A DNA stretch of 45,193 nucleotides, taken from Flavobacteriales bacterium. Lineage in GTDB: Bacteria; Bacteroidota; Bacteroidia; Flavobacteriales_D; CAJJDF01. Both the position numbers and the translations under genes were made by a program. Under the pieces are notes generated by a model. That model made no database searches. It was not told the DNA's origin and saw only the letters and a list, made by a program, of their open reading frames with translations. Positions 34,301 through 42,756 of this stretch are shown one piece after another. The DNA is taken from contig JAHDBM010000022.1 in NCBI GenBank assembly GCA_020630395.1, positions 1 through 45,193 of the forward strand, given 5' to 3'. The stretch's first letter is position 1. Each line of letters begins with the position of its first letter.

Positions 34301-36716
34301 GAGATGCTGCAATTTCAGCATTAGATGATCCACTAATTATTGACCCATTAATACTATAATCAGCAAGTCGGTCACTATATACGTAAAAATTAACTCGTAT
34401 AGTATCTGCAGAATAAGTTGAGCTTCCTACATCACCTCCAAATAGATATAGTGGGTTAAGTAAACTAGTTCTCATATTATTTACTAATCCTGATAAATCT
34501 AATTGAAATTTCTTTTTTGTAGCACTAATAGTGGTTTTAGTGATAGCAGTTATAGGAAAAGTAAAGGTGTTGCCAGAACTAACATCAGTAATAGTTGCTA
34601 CGTGTGAACCCGGTATTTCTTTAAGAGGATCGGTTGTTGAAGGTCCATGATCGTATTCAAAATCTACTAAAAAATTACTATGAGCAGTGTCTTTAGTAAT
34701 AATTGTTAGGTCTAATTTTATAGAGTCATAAGGATGAGCTTTATCTAATATAACACCAGGAGTATTTTCATTAACCTTAGTTGTTCTTGTTGAATCTGTC
34801 CAACCAAAAGTAGCTCTGTTAAGTGATTGATCGATCACATTAAATCCTTTAACTAATACACCACAATCTTTAATAACTGATATTGAGCCACAGCCAATAG
34901 GACTTATGTAACAAGGTTGTGTAATATCTCCGCTATCGATATGAACATAGGATTCTGCTTTAATTACTAAATCGGCACACTGGTCTATATTTAGCGCACA
35001 ATTATTTACTAAATCAATGGTGAAATTATCGTCACTATTATTATTACCTCTCATTCTATCAGTAAATACGCTTAGTGTGTCATGAGTTGTACCTGGTTTT
35101 ACTACAGTAGAATAATTTACTGATCCATTATTTGTTACACCATACCAAGATATATTAAGAGGGGTACCAAAAGAAACTCCTTTGGGTACAATAAAACGTT
35201 TTTCTAATCTTACTTTAGTCCAATCGAAGCGAGCAAATTGAGCCCATTCATTAAATGTTATTTTAAATGGAATACCATCAGAACTTATTGCATCACCTGT
35301 AAATGTTCTACTATTAAAATCTAGATATTGATAGGATTGTTGTCTTCTAAATTGAGTCATAGGTTCACCACACATATCTTCAAAATCAATATATAATCCC
35401 TTGTGGGCATAAAAATATATTATTTTACGACCCGTAGAGCCCAATCCACAAGTATGGGTTGGAGGAATATTTCGGTAAAAAACTTCAATAGTTAATGAGC
35501 TATCGTATGGAAGGTCGTTCAAAAAACCATCATTATTTAAATCAACTAAACCTCCACCATTATAGTCTGATGCGGTTAGTGAATCTATTTGAGGGTAGTA
35601 ATTATGTAGACCTTGATCAAAAGGAACATTCACACCATTAATTGTGACTGAGTCAAAAATTATTGTATTAGGAAAAGATGAGGGGTTATATGTATTACTA
35701 TTATTTCTTACAAATGGTGTGTGAATAACTAAGTTATAAGCGATATCTGCATTGTTTCCACTTAAATTTTGTGTGTTTTTAACAGTAAATTTATAAGAAC
35801 TTGTTGTTTGACAAAAATTAGTAAGATTGGCAGATTGAGATACATAAGATATGATAGGTTTATCTCCAGCCAAACTACCAAGAGCAGTAATATTAACGTT
35901 TTGGCATTTTTCAGTGTAACATCCCCAACTTAATTCAACTTCAGCATTAATAGCTAACGTATTTAATGGACAAGATTTTACTTCAACAGTATCAGAAAAA
36001 ATAAAAACATTATTACTAGGGCTTAAAGGAGAACCTCCAAAATCAAATCTATCAAATTTATAATATACTGAATCACCAGTACTACTTAAACTAGCTGTTC
36101 CGCTTGAACTCCATATTAAATTATGGTATGGTTTTTCAATTAAGAGGGTAAGAGAATCTAGGCGACCAACAGCAGACGTATATTCAATTCTATAGGTTCT
36201 AATGTATTTATCGCCAACAGCTAATTGAGATAAATTTATTCCACTTTGATTGGTTAAATCAGTATTTACAGTACCCGAAAGTAATAAGTTTGGCTTATTT
36301 ATATTAATTGTAGATGATACTACGGGTGAACCAACATTAGTTCCAGAACTATTTTTTAATTGAAAAGATACACTTCCAGATGTTGCGCCACATTTAGCTC
36401 GAACTCTAAATTGTACTCTTTTAGTCGTTCCAGCAGGTATAGATGCTATTTGTAACAATGGTAGTTCTTTATTAGATGTGTCTAAAATGGAAATTCCAGA
36501 AGCTGGTATTAATGAATGGAAAGTAAACTCTGATGGTAAGGTAGATTCTAATTGAAAATTAGTTGCTCCAGAAATACTTTGTATATCAATAATTAATTTT
36601 TGTTCTCTTCCACAGGTGTTAAGATCTAATGGAACAATAGTAGTACTAATTGATGTTTGAGTATGAATATTAATCCATACCACAAGAAAACATAATATGC
36701 TAATTAGTTTTTTCAC
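31305..36716 (-). CDS. giant secreted surface protein with C-terminal LamG-like domain
   Basis: A 1803-residue exported protein starting at GTG 36716 (signal peptide to about HTQTS, residue 20). The body is Ser/Thr/Asn-rich and looks like a chain of Ig-like or DUF11/CARDB-like beta-sandwich modules (about 20-1600), with many cysteines in pairs. The last 180 residues resemble a concanavalin/LamG-like fold: LMLWLRADKGVVLSGTNVTSW, IAEIIMYNRRLTDNEIGRI and YLGIKYGITI just before the stop. No type IX sorting domain is evident at the C-terminus. It lies between a YadA-head-like gene and the 189-residue gene, so an adhesive or matrix role is likely. The exact function is unknown. Confidence 0.82.
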   Translation of the reverse strand: MKKLISILCFLVVWINIHTQTSISTTIVPLDLNTCGREQKLIIDIQSISGATNFQLESTLPSEFTFHSLIPASGISILDTSNKELPLLQIASIPAGTTKRVQFRVRAKCGATSGSVSFQLKNSSGTNVGSPVVSSTININKPNLLLSGTVNTDLTNQSGINLSQLAVGDKYIRTYRIEYTSAVGRLDSLTLLIEKPYHNLIWSSSGTASLSSTGDSVYYKFDRFDFGGSPLSPSNNVFIFSDTVEVKSCPLNTLAINAEVELSWGCYTEKCQNVNITALGSLAGDKPIISYVSQSANLTNFCQTTSSYKFTVKNTQNLSGNNADIAYNLVIHTPFVRNNSNTYNPSSFPNTIIFDSVTINGVNVPFDQGLHNYYPQIDSLTASDYNGGGLVDLNNDGFLNDLPYDSSLTIEVFYRNIPPTHTCGLGSTGRKIIYFYAHKGLYIDFEDMCGEPMTQFRRQQSYQYLDFNSRTFTGDAISSDGIPFKITFNEWAQFARFDWTKVRLEKRFIVPKGVSFGTPLNISWYGVTNNGSVNYSTVVKPGTTHDTLSVFTDRMRGNNNSDDNFTIDLVNNCALNIDQCADLVIKAESYVHIDSGDITQPCYISPIGCGSISVIKDCGVLVKGFNVIDQSLNRATFGWTDSTRTTKVNENTPGVILDKAHPYDSIKLDLTIITKDTAHSNFLVDFEYDHGPSTTDPLKEIPGSHVATITDVSSGNTFTFPITAITKTTISATKKKFQLDLSGLVNNMRTSLLNPLYLFGGDVGSSTYSADTIRVNFYVYSDRLADYSINGSIISGSSNAEIAASPPCIYKGVNIYIDHEAERLARHGGYGNWFSCSRVWYAGAGFSYLDAGATQSPANSLIGNFDPVEYKPYTSFDSIEFTWDESVWFLDTAAGFYSARGYYGSYSITPPQGYPIPNKFVNVKSGSNVVIRMDSIYKRYGQGVRDHLQAVIPLRNACNRDLAVRTGINRINWTAYRKYYPQAYGGPITANAVSTIAYSSPTRILPIQTLTNIVPNDIANKDTVEWVASIFNTHPSEIMSNTWIDLRSPSGNITPVVVTDGTTSYPVLTHAGGYWCRLGNIPANTSISYTIKSTYTSCFDDSLILNTSYNCAQYPTDPSQGYPENGYSCNDDILSTKFYLSDESPLLQNTLTNQPPDTINLCDTVSYTLFGQNANTAPAVNLRQKLTLPTTSTFLVIAGSSELEWPANSGNWVSISDPTLAANIYEWDLSSNFISGKLPGTGIPLDSNKFNIRYDILTGCPFTTGDQLSFSIEGEKICGQVVQSPTLVSKPIFVRGLPPSPNNIIINDFTVDTLNMCNDSAEILINILNAVGGPSNGKEKIILEIQDTNLHIGTIYDTINGSLLKSLLPSDSNVFTTKRYEWELKSGLLAGDSIVFKIKIAANNYTLLDCKKLPISIKTIETHDITCLSDSTVCGVNFNIDVKNDSIVIDKGNIIFKSVYAYTSLCVDSVSVDMNIQNIGALIPNGTNSIIKFAVDKNNNATYDLGDSLLTGQEYVITDSLNTLDSLLINHKIFIPNSACKVTAFIDTINCICDSSFHTFDIDFIPGCDSIGPGCILDSLMLWLRADKGVVLSGTNVTSWTDIISNRTFTNFSANRAQFVNQTSQTFNFHPYIDFSTNNAILYDSIFKGNIVAGNDVTIIAVRISGATNETSFAYQNKNSEYFSCRNSDYILSNTENININTSNIIPQIIGANANVAGSQFKVINNGAITIDGTTGTTAATINPQHYFTIGGETDGTTISNSFTGKIAEIIMYNRRLTDNEIGRIMSYLGIKYGITIPVTYRM

Positions 36717-36721
36717 TAATC

Positions 36722-38281
36722 TTATTTAGTAAAGAATCTTACATCAATAACTTGATGTTTTGATGGTATAGCAGAAATTACATCATATGTTAACACACCT
36801 AATGAATTTATAGATACATTGGCAAATACAGCTGTATCAAAATAAAAAACATAAAAATCTAATTTATTAAGAGGGATTGGTGTTAACCCGGCATTGGTTA
36901 ACTGAGTGGCATAGTGGTTGTAATAATTAAAGGTACTAGGTGTAGATGTAATTGTAGTAACATTTAGAGCAACAGTAGGAGGTATGATTTCTCTTCTACC
37001 ACTTTTAATATTTCCATTAATATCAGTATATAAATCATTTAATCTTGCAGTTGTATCATCTCCTCTTGTTTCGGGGAAGTTGGTTAGCATTACTTCACCA
37101 TTAGTATATATATCATCATTTATAGATCCAGGAGAAGAATTAGTTCCAATTTTAAACCAATCTTCATCATCAGTTTGCTTTTTTAAAGAATCTATATCTA
37201 AATATCTTACTGTACCGTTAGTTGGATCAATAACTAATACGGTAGAGTCGTTTGCATTTGCAACATTCATTTGTTCTATCCTTAATGGATCAATTGATGT
37301 TTGAGGTCTAATATGTAATGTTGCTGTTTGATTAGTGTTACCATCAACACCTATACCCAAGCGACCATCTTTAAGTAAAGTTAAAGCATTAGATCTTGCT
37401 GCGTTTGAGGTACCATTTCCAACAACTAATAATTTATCAGTTGAATTTATTCCTATTGCATTTGTAGGTGTGTAAACAGTATTATATGTACCTAATACTA
37501 CTTCAGCATAAGAGTATGAAGTATCTCCAAATCCTCCAATTACAGCTCCTTGATCTCCTAAAACTCCATTTTCTTGACCTGCTAATATACCACCTTGAAA
37601 TCCGGAAACTTGGTTTGAAACTCCCCCCAAAATAACTGATCTAAACCCAGAAATAGTATTCGTATTTCCAGAAAACACACCAGATCCTAACCCGCTAACA
37701 CTATTGGAATTACCACCAAATACAAAGGAAGCAAAGCCAGATGCTGTATTCCCAGCTCCTCCTGATATACTATTATCTCCAGTTGCAAAATTACTTGTAC
37801 CATTTAAAACAGAGGAGTTAACACCTGAAGCTGTATTATTTTGGCCACCTAATACTGAACTATAATTTCCTGAGGCAGTAGAGTTATTACCTATTGCAAT
37901 AGCGTGGAGACCTGATGCTGTATTGTTTCCTGCTGGAGCTGCTTCTAAACCAGTGCCATTAGTATTAATATCCCAATCATTATCATTAATATCAAGATAC
38001 ACTGAATCATTACCTTCAACAATTACTATACTGTCACCTATTAACATAACGGTATCAATTTTTTCATCTAGTGTATCACCAATTTTAGCAATTTGACCGT
38101 TTGTAAGTCCAATATAATAGTCTTTGTTTATTGTGTCGAGATATAAATCACCCTCATAAGCTGCTTTAGTAACGTTAATGGTGTTAATTTGAGTTGGGGT
38201 GAAATAAGGAGCTTGAGAGTAAGAATTTATCCATAATAAAGAGCTTAACACTACAAATAGAAAAATTTTTAAGGATATCAT
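36722..38281 (-). CDS. YadA-head-like secreted repeat protein
   Basis: A 519-residue exported protein starting at ATG 38281 (a GTG lies one codon upstream), with a signal peptide ending NSYSQ (about 23). Residues 120-268 contain about ten 14-15-residue repeats of the type ASGxxSxVxGGxxN, the left-handed beta-roll motif of YadA and other trimeric autotransporter adhesins. The C-terminal third (LTLLKDGRLGIG, TLHIRPQTS) resembles Bacteroidota tail-fibre/adhesin proteins. There is no YadA membrane anchor, so anchoring or assembly must differ. It begins 24 bases after dgkA and is followed by the giant surface protein, giving a three-gene surface locus. Confidence 0.82.
   Translation of the reverse strand: MISLKIFLFVVLSSLLWINSYSQAPYFTPTQINTINVTKAAYEGDLYLDTINKDYYIGLTNGQIAKIGDTLDEKIDTVMLIGDSIVIVEGNDSVYLDINDNDWDINTNGTGLEAAPAGNNTASGLHAIAIGNNSTASGNYSSVLGGQNNTASGVNSSVLNGTSNFATGDNSISGGAGNTASGFASFVFGGNSNSVSGLGSGVFSGNTNTISGFRSVILGGVSNQVSGFQGGILAGQENGVLGDQGAVIGGFGDTSYSYAEVVLGTYNTVYTPTNAIGINSTDKLLVVGNGTSNAARSNALTLLKDGRLGIGVDGNTNQTATLHIRPQTSIDPLRIEQMNVANANDSTVLVIDPTNGTVRYLDIDSLKKQTDDEDWFKIGTNSSPGSINDDIYTNGEVMLTNFPETRGDDTTARLNDLYTDINGNIKSGRREIIPPTVALNVTTITSTPSTFNYYNHYATQLTNAGLTPIPLNKLDFYVFYFDTAVFANVSINSLGVLTYDVISAIPSKHQVIDVRFFTK
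37478..37924 (-). repeat. in-frame YadA-type repeat array
   Basis: About ten diverged 14-15-codon units (42-45 bases) encode the beta-roll repeats (residues 120-268 of the protein). They are degenerate at DNA level, so array expansion or contraction by slippage is not obvious. Confidence 0.7.
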
Positions 38282-38305
38282 CACAAACTAACTTTTGTTA
38301 TAAAG

Positions 38306-38668
38306 TTAAGAAAAATAAGGAATAAAGATTATTAACCCAATTATTAGTGATGCTATAGATAATATAAGCACAGCCCCTGCTGCTAGGTCTTTTGTGTTTT
38401 TAATTAAAGGATCCTTATTAGGTTCTACTTTATTGGCAAGAGCTTCTATAGAGGAATTAAAAGCTTCTGCTGCTAATACCAATCCAAAACAGAGTATTAA
38501 TATTATCCATTCAATTGAAGTTATTTTAAAGTAAAATCCAGCAGATGTTGTTAATAATACAGCAAATACATGAATCCATGCATTATGTTCATTTTTTAAT
38601 AATGTTACAATGCCATTAAATGCATAGCCAAAACTTTTAATTCGATCTTTGATAGAGAATTTAGGCAT
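38306..38668 (-). CDS. dgkA: diacylglycerol kinase / undecaprenol kinase family protein
   Basis: Small integral membrane kinase of 120 residues that phosphorylates diacylglycerol or undecaprenol. Three transmembrane helices are visible: AWIHVFAVLLTTSAGFYF, WIILILCFGLVLAAEAFNS and AAGAVLILSIASLIIGLIIF. The catalytic AEAFNSSIE and the DLAAGAV motif are intact. I start at ATG 38668; the open frame extends 40 codons upstream but only overlaps the SUI1 gene. It is one base after the SUI1 stop. With the patatin upstream in the same operon, a link to lipid turnover is plausible. Confidence 0.9.
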   Translation of the reverse strand: MPKFSIKDRIKSFGYAFNGIVTLLKNEHNAWIHVFAVLLTTSAGFYFKITSIEWIILILCFGLVLAAEAFNSSIEALANKVEPNKDPLIKNTKDLAAGAVLILSIASLIIGLIIFIPYFS

Positions 38669-38669
38669 A

Positions 38670-39017
38670 TTATTTACCACCAGATTTTTTAGCTTGATAC
38701 CCCATATCATGAAGTAAATTAAGGATTTTATCTCTGTGATCACCTTGTATAATAATTTCATTATCCTTTGCAGAACCTCCAACACCACATTTAGACTTAA
38801 GTATTTTACCTAATTCTTTTAAATCACTTTCATTGCCTATAAATCCTGTAATTAATGTCACTGCTTTACCTTTTCTTGATTTTGTATCAAGTTGTACTCT
38901 TAGATTCTGTTCATTAGGTTCAAGCATATCATCAACTGGATCATGTTCATAGTCAAATGAATAATCAGGGTTGGTAGAGTATACTACATTGATTTTCTTT
39001 TTGCTTTTCTTTCCCAT
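38670..39017 (-). CDS. SUI1/YciH-type translation initiation factor-like protein
   Basis: A 115-residue bacterial homologue of eIF1/SUI1. A basic N-terminal tail (KKSKKKINVV) is followed by the SUI1 fold: LRVQLDTKSRKGKAVTLITGF, LKSKCGVGGSAKDNEIIIQGDHRDKI and the final GYQAKKSGGK. The conserved KCGVGG and IQGDHR segments are complete. Bacterial members may improve start-codon fidelity but are often dispensable. Its ATG overlaps the DUF389 stop by one base (TAATG), a coupling signal, and the next gene begins one base after its own stop. Confidence 0.93.
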   Translation of the reverse strand: MGKKSKKKINVVYSTNPDYSFDYEHDPVDDMLEPNEQNLRVQLDTKSRKGKAVTLITGFIGNESDLKELGKILKSKCGVGGSAKDNEIIIQGDHRDKILNLLHDMGYQAKKSGGK

Positions 39018-40510
39018 TATTTACTTGTTGTTTCTACAAGTTCGAATTTTTTAGTGTTAAATTCAATACCTATAAAGTCTTTTAATTTTTTTGTCCTAAT
39101 GTTATTGATGGTAGAATCACTCCAGTCTGCTCTAAAGAGTAGTACAGTGTCTACTTTATTATTCATGTTAATTTGATACGCATTAGAAGCGCTAAAGGAT
39201 TTTAAATTTTTAAAATCATCTTGAAAGCCAAGCCATTTCTCTGTCTTAGTCATATCTAAATTATGGAAAGTATTGGAGTTTATTTTTGCCTCTAGATTTT
39301 TTATTTCTTTTTCCTTTTCAGCTAAGATGGTGTTGTAATTATCTATCATAGCGTTAAAATCTTCTAAAGTAAGGTGGTTTTTATCTACTTTGTTTTGGAA
39401 AATTTTGAGTTCACATTTGGGATAATTTTTATGAAGAATCATATCTAATTCTTTTTTCCGGGCCTCACTAACCCTACCATTACCAGTTAAGTATATGTTT
39501 ATTTGTTGATTTTCTTCACCATATACTATGTCTTTACTACTAATTCCAAAATCATTGGCTAGTCCCATTTGTTCAATTTCATCTTGTATAAAAAGCTCAG
39601 CATCCGCTATAAAAGTTGACTTGTTCCATACTTCAGCAAACTTAAATCCACTAGGTACTAATACTAATAAAAGGAATACTAAAACATATATTTTAATTCT
39701 TCTTTCAGTCTTTTTATTTACGTAAGATACAAGAGGAAACTTTAAATATCGAATAACAATAATAGTTGTTAAACAGATAAATATTGAGTTTAATATGAAT
39801 AGATAAAAAGAACCAAAGAAATACTCCCAATTTCCTGTAGCAAGACCAAATCCAGCAACACAAAGTGGAGGCATTAAAGCTGTTGCAATGGCGACACCAG
39901 GAACTACTGTAGAATTATCATTCTTAGATGCTGCAATTATACCCGCTAATCCACCAAACGAGGCAATTAAAACATCTAGTATTTGAGGTTCAGTTCTTCC
40001 CAGTACTTCTGGAACAGCTTCTTTAAAAGGCGTTAATTTAAAGTAGATGAAAGAAACTAGAATACTTACTCCAGTCGCTACTCCAAAATTGATTAAAGAA
40101 AATATCAGTAATTTAAAATCGTTTGTACCAACTGCAAGTCCAAGTCCTCTTATAGGTCCCATTAACGGAGAAATAAGCATGGCTCCTATAATAACAGCAG
40201 GAGAATTTAGGTTTAAGCCAATTGATGCTATAAATATAGAACAGATTAATACCCAAACGTTATACCCTCTAAATTCGATAGATTTTTTAATGGATTCGGA
40301 TACTTCAACTGGATTAACATCTTCATCATTACTAAAACTGAAAATAGAAATCACAAAGTTAAGTAGGGTAGATGGTATCTTTTTTAAATCGTCTTTATTG
40401 GTTTTCTTAAAAGGATCTGTTTGAGCATCTTTTTTTCTGGAATTTTTATTAGTTTCTTCCTGTTTTATTGGCTCATCCTCATGTAATGAATCGTTTTGTT
40501 CTTCGTTCAT
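39017..40510 (-). CDS. DUF389 multi-pass membrane protein
   Basis: A 497-residue inner-membrane protein of the DUF389 (TIGR00341-like) family. A long charged N-terminal region (1-70) leads into six or more hydrophobic helices including VIIGAMLISPLMGPIRGLGLAVG and GVAIATALMPPLCVAGFGLA, the two family signatures (PLMGP and ALMPPL). A soluble C-terminal segment (about 290-497) contains a coiled coil around IDNYNTILAEKEKEIKNLEAK. Function is unknown; some family members are linked to membrane stress. Its ATG overlaps the patatin stop (ATGA), so the two are coupled. Confidence 0.9.
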   Translation of the reverse strand: MNEEQNDSLHEDEPIKQEETNKNSRKKDAQTDPFKKTNKDDLKKIPSTLLNFVISIFSFSNDEDVNPVEVSESIKKSIEFRGYNVWVLICSIFIASIGLNLNSPAVIIGAMLISPLMGPIRGLGLAVGTNDFKLLIFSLINFGVATGVSILVSFIYFKLTPFKEAVPEVLGRTEPQILDVLIASFGGLAGIIAASKNDNSTVVPGVAIATALMPPLCVAGFGLATGNWEYFFGSFYLFILNSIFICLTTIIVIRYLKFPLVSYVNKKTERRIKIYVLVFLLLVLVPSGFKFAEVWNKSTFIADAELFIQDEIEQMGLANDFGISSKDIVYGEENQQINIYLTGNGRVSEARKKELDMILHKNYPKCELKIFQNKVDKNHLTLEDFNAMIDNYNTILAEKEKEIKNLEAKINSNTFHNLDMTKTEKWLGFQDDFKNLKSFSASNAYQINMNNKVDTVLLFRADWSDSTINNIRTKKLKDFIGIEFNTKKFELVETTSK

Positions 40511-42750
40511 TTTAGAATTTCTTTCAGTTTTTCTAGAGAAGCTTGATTGCTTTCAGAATTAATTTCTTTTAAAACTAGCTCCTTGTCTTTCTTTGTTAAA
40601 TGTAAACTTAATGATACTTTTTTGGAAGACCTAAGACAAAAATTAATTTGATTAATTTGATTAAAGTGTGGAGCCATGTACCTAAACATTTCATCACTTA
40701 CAAAATCTTGAACTCCAAAAAAGTTTTGATAAGGTAGTGAGATTGGAGTAATCATACTACTTTCTATAGAAGTTGATACACTTTTAACGCTTTTTCGTAG
40801 TTTATTTTCAGTATCTCTAATATTTAATATGATAACACCACTTGTGTTTCTGTTTATCCAATCTTTTAGTTCAAATAGATACCTGTATGTGACTTTAACA
40901 CCTAAATTATCCCTTCCGCCAGCATCTACAACTTTCATTTGCGGTTCTGATGGCAAATGAGTCATTGGTAAAATATATGGAAATGTTGCACTCATTCTAA
41001 TAGCACTTGAAATTCTCATATTAAGTGCATCTTGTTTTTCAAAGAGCCTAGTAAATTCAATATTTTCTACTGATGGGGTATATCCTAATTTACGTTCATT
41101 ACCTGTGTAGGTTAAAAAAGAAAGTGGTTGAGCACCAATTAATAATCTTCTGTTTTCATGAGCAATTGTTGGTGAATATACCATCATGGGTATTGTGCCT
41201 AAGTGTTCATCTTTTTTATAATCTTTTAATCTTTTTTTGAAAACATTATTAACGTTTTTGTTAAGCACTTTTTCAAAGATGAAGCCTCTATCTTTGGTGT
41301 AGGTGTATTTTCCATCATTATACTCTTGAAATCTAGGCAGTAAGTCAGCTGTTGTTAAGCTAAAACTTAAAGGATTTAGGATGTCTTTTGATAAGTTGTT
41401 AAGGTGTTCTTTATCCATATAATTAATGGAATCATATTGTTGAGATAATAAGTATATTTCTCTAAAATAAGAAGCTCCAATCATTCCTCCAGATGCTCCT
41501 GATATAAATTGTAGCTGATTAGTTATTTTGCCATTGAAAACACTATCCAAATATTGAAGAGTGCTATATGTCCAAAGTGCTGACCTTGAACCACCTCCAC
41601 TCGTATTTAATACAATTAATTTAGGTTTATATTGTCCTGTTTTCTTTTTCCAATTTTTTAAGGTTTTTAAAGCTCTTTCTATGTCTTTATCATATTGTGC
41701 TTTATTATTGGCTAAATTATAAACACTTTCTTCACTGTAATTTGCTTGCTCAGTGTTGTAGTTTATTCCATAAGCGTAACATCTAAATTGAAAAAAGTCG
41801 AGTTTAGAAGTGAAAATGTTTATACTGATAATAATGAGTATAAGCACAGTTAGAGACCATCTTTTAAAAAAGGAATAGAACGTATTGATGAGCATTAATA
41901 CAAGTGAAAATAGAACTAGAATACTCGCTCCAGCAGGAATCATAAATATTGGAGACTCTCTAAGTAGTCCTAACGAAATAAACGTGATGATAACACCTAT
42001 TTCAAAAATAGAAGCATTTACATGATTTCTCGTGAAAAAGAGTTTAACAAGCTGTCTGTTGTAGTGGTTAGAAGATCTTGCTCGTGATATTTTAAAAGGT
42101 TTTGTAAGGTATGATTCAATTTTCCAAGGACCTATTCTTTTTAACCTTCTTTCCCATATTTTTCTTTGCAATAAACCATCAATGGGTTTATCATAAGAGG
42201 TTTTATATTGTGATAACTCTTTTTCAGTTAAACCACTTATACTATATATGTTTTTATCGAATCTTAAAAAGTATAGATAAGCTACAATAATGAAAATTAA
42301 TATTCCAGATAAGAAACCTATTATATTGAGAACTATTTGAGTAGAAGCAATAAGTTCTTCAGTATGTTGAAAAATAATAGAATTATAAATATAGGTGCCA
42401 ATAAAGGTCAAAGGAATAATACAGTTGTTATAGGTATATTTGATAAATGGCCGTGCAACAGTTGCCATAAATGGAAATACAAGAACATTCAGTTGGTAAC
42501 TATATATGTTAAATGCAACAATAAAACTACCAACCATTAACCCAATAATACCATAGGAAATGTAGTTTATTTCGCCTAAATATTCAGGAGCTAAAAAAAG
42601 ATGATGTACCCCATAAAATGTACCAATGTTTCTTGTAACAATACCAAATAGGAGTAACCAAAATAGTAATAGAAGGTGATTTCTTTTAAAATGAATAATT
42701 ACTAGTGCAACAGGAAAGAAGAAAATAAATCTTTTATACAAGTTGTACAT
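40507..42750 (-). CDS. patatin-like phospholipase with N-terminal membrane domain
   Basis: A 747-residue protein. About the first 330 residues carry eight or so hydrophobic segments, followed by a patatin-like acyl hydrolase domain. Catalytic dyad candidates are the serine in the GxSxG motif FISGASGGMIGAS (about residue 420) and the aspartate of VVDAGGRDNLG near 600. The oxyanion segment LNTSGGGSRSALW precedes the serine. Family members hydrolyse lipid acyl esters; the long membrane-embedded N-half is not common in simple patatins. It is coupled to DUF389 and six bases after the arginase-like gene. Target lipid is unknown. Confidence 0.87.
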   Translation of the reverse strand: MYNLYKRFIFFFPVALVIIHFKRNHLLLLFWLLLFGIVTRNIGTFYGVHHLFLAPEYLGEINYISYGIIGLMVGSFIVAFNIYSYQLNVLVFPFMATVARPFIKYTYNNCIIPLTFIGTYIYNSIIFQHTEELIASTQIVLNIIGFLSGILIFIIVAYLYFLRFDKNIYSISGLTEKELSQYKTSYDKPIDGLLQRKIWERRLKRIGPWKIESYLTKPFKISRARSSNHYNRQLVKLFFTRNHVNASIFEIGVIITFISLGLLRESPIFMIPAGASILVLFSLVLMLINTFYSFFKRWSLTVLILIIISINIFTSKLDFFQFRCYAYGINYNTEQANYSEESVYNLANNKAQYDKDIERALKTLKNWKKKTGQYKPKLIVLNTSGGGSRSALWTYSTLQYLDSVFNGKITNQLQFISGASGGMIGASYFREIYLLSQQYDSINYMDKEHLNNLSKDILNPLSFSLTTADLLPRFQEYNDGKYTYTKDRGFIFEKVLNKNVNNVFKKRLKDYKKDEHLGTIPMMVYSPTIAHENRRLLIGAQPLSFLTYTGNERKLGYTPSVENIEFTRLFEKQDALNMRISSAIRMSATFPYILPMTHLPSEPQMKVVDAGGRDNLGVKVTYRYLFELKDWINRNTSGVIILNIRDTENKLRKSVKSVSTSIESSMITPISLPYQNFFGVQDFVSDEMFRYMAPHFNQINQINFCLRSSKKVSLSLHLTKKDKELVLKEINSESNQASLEKLKEILK

Positions 42751-42756
42751 AAGGTG

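Noticed and set aside
37478-37924. CRISPR-like periodic repeats
   Set aside because: The 42-45-base periodicity is in-frame coding for YadA-type repeats, degenerate at DNA level, with no constant repeat and variable spacer pattern.
38289-38308. Terminator between dgkA and the YadA-like gene
   Set aside because: TAACTTT/AAAGTTA forms a 7-bp AT-rich stem overlapping the dgkA stop, but with only one G-C pair and no T-run it is too weak to call.
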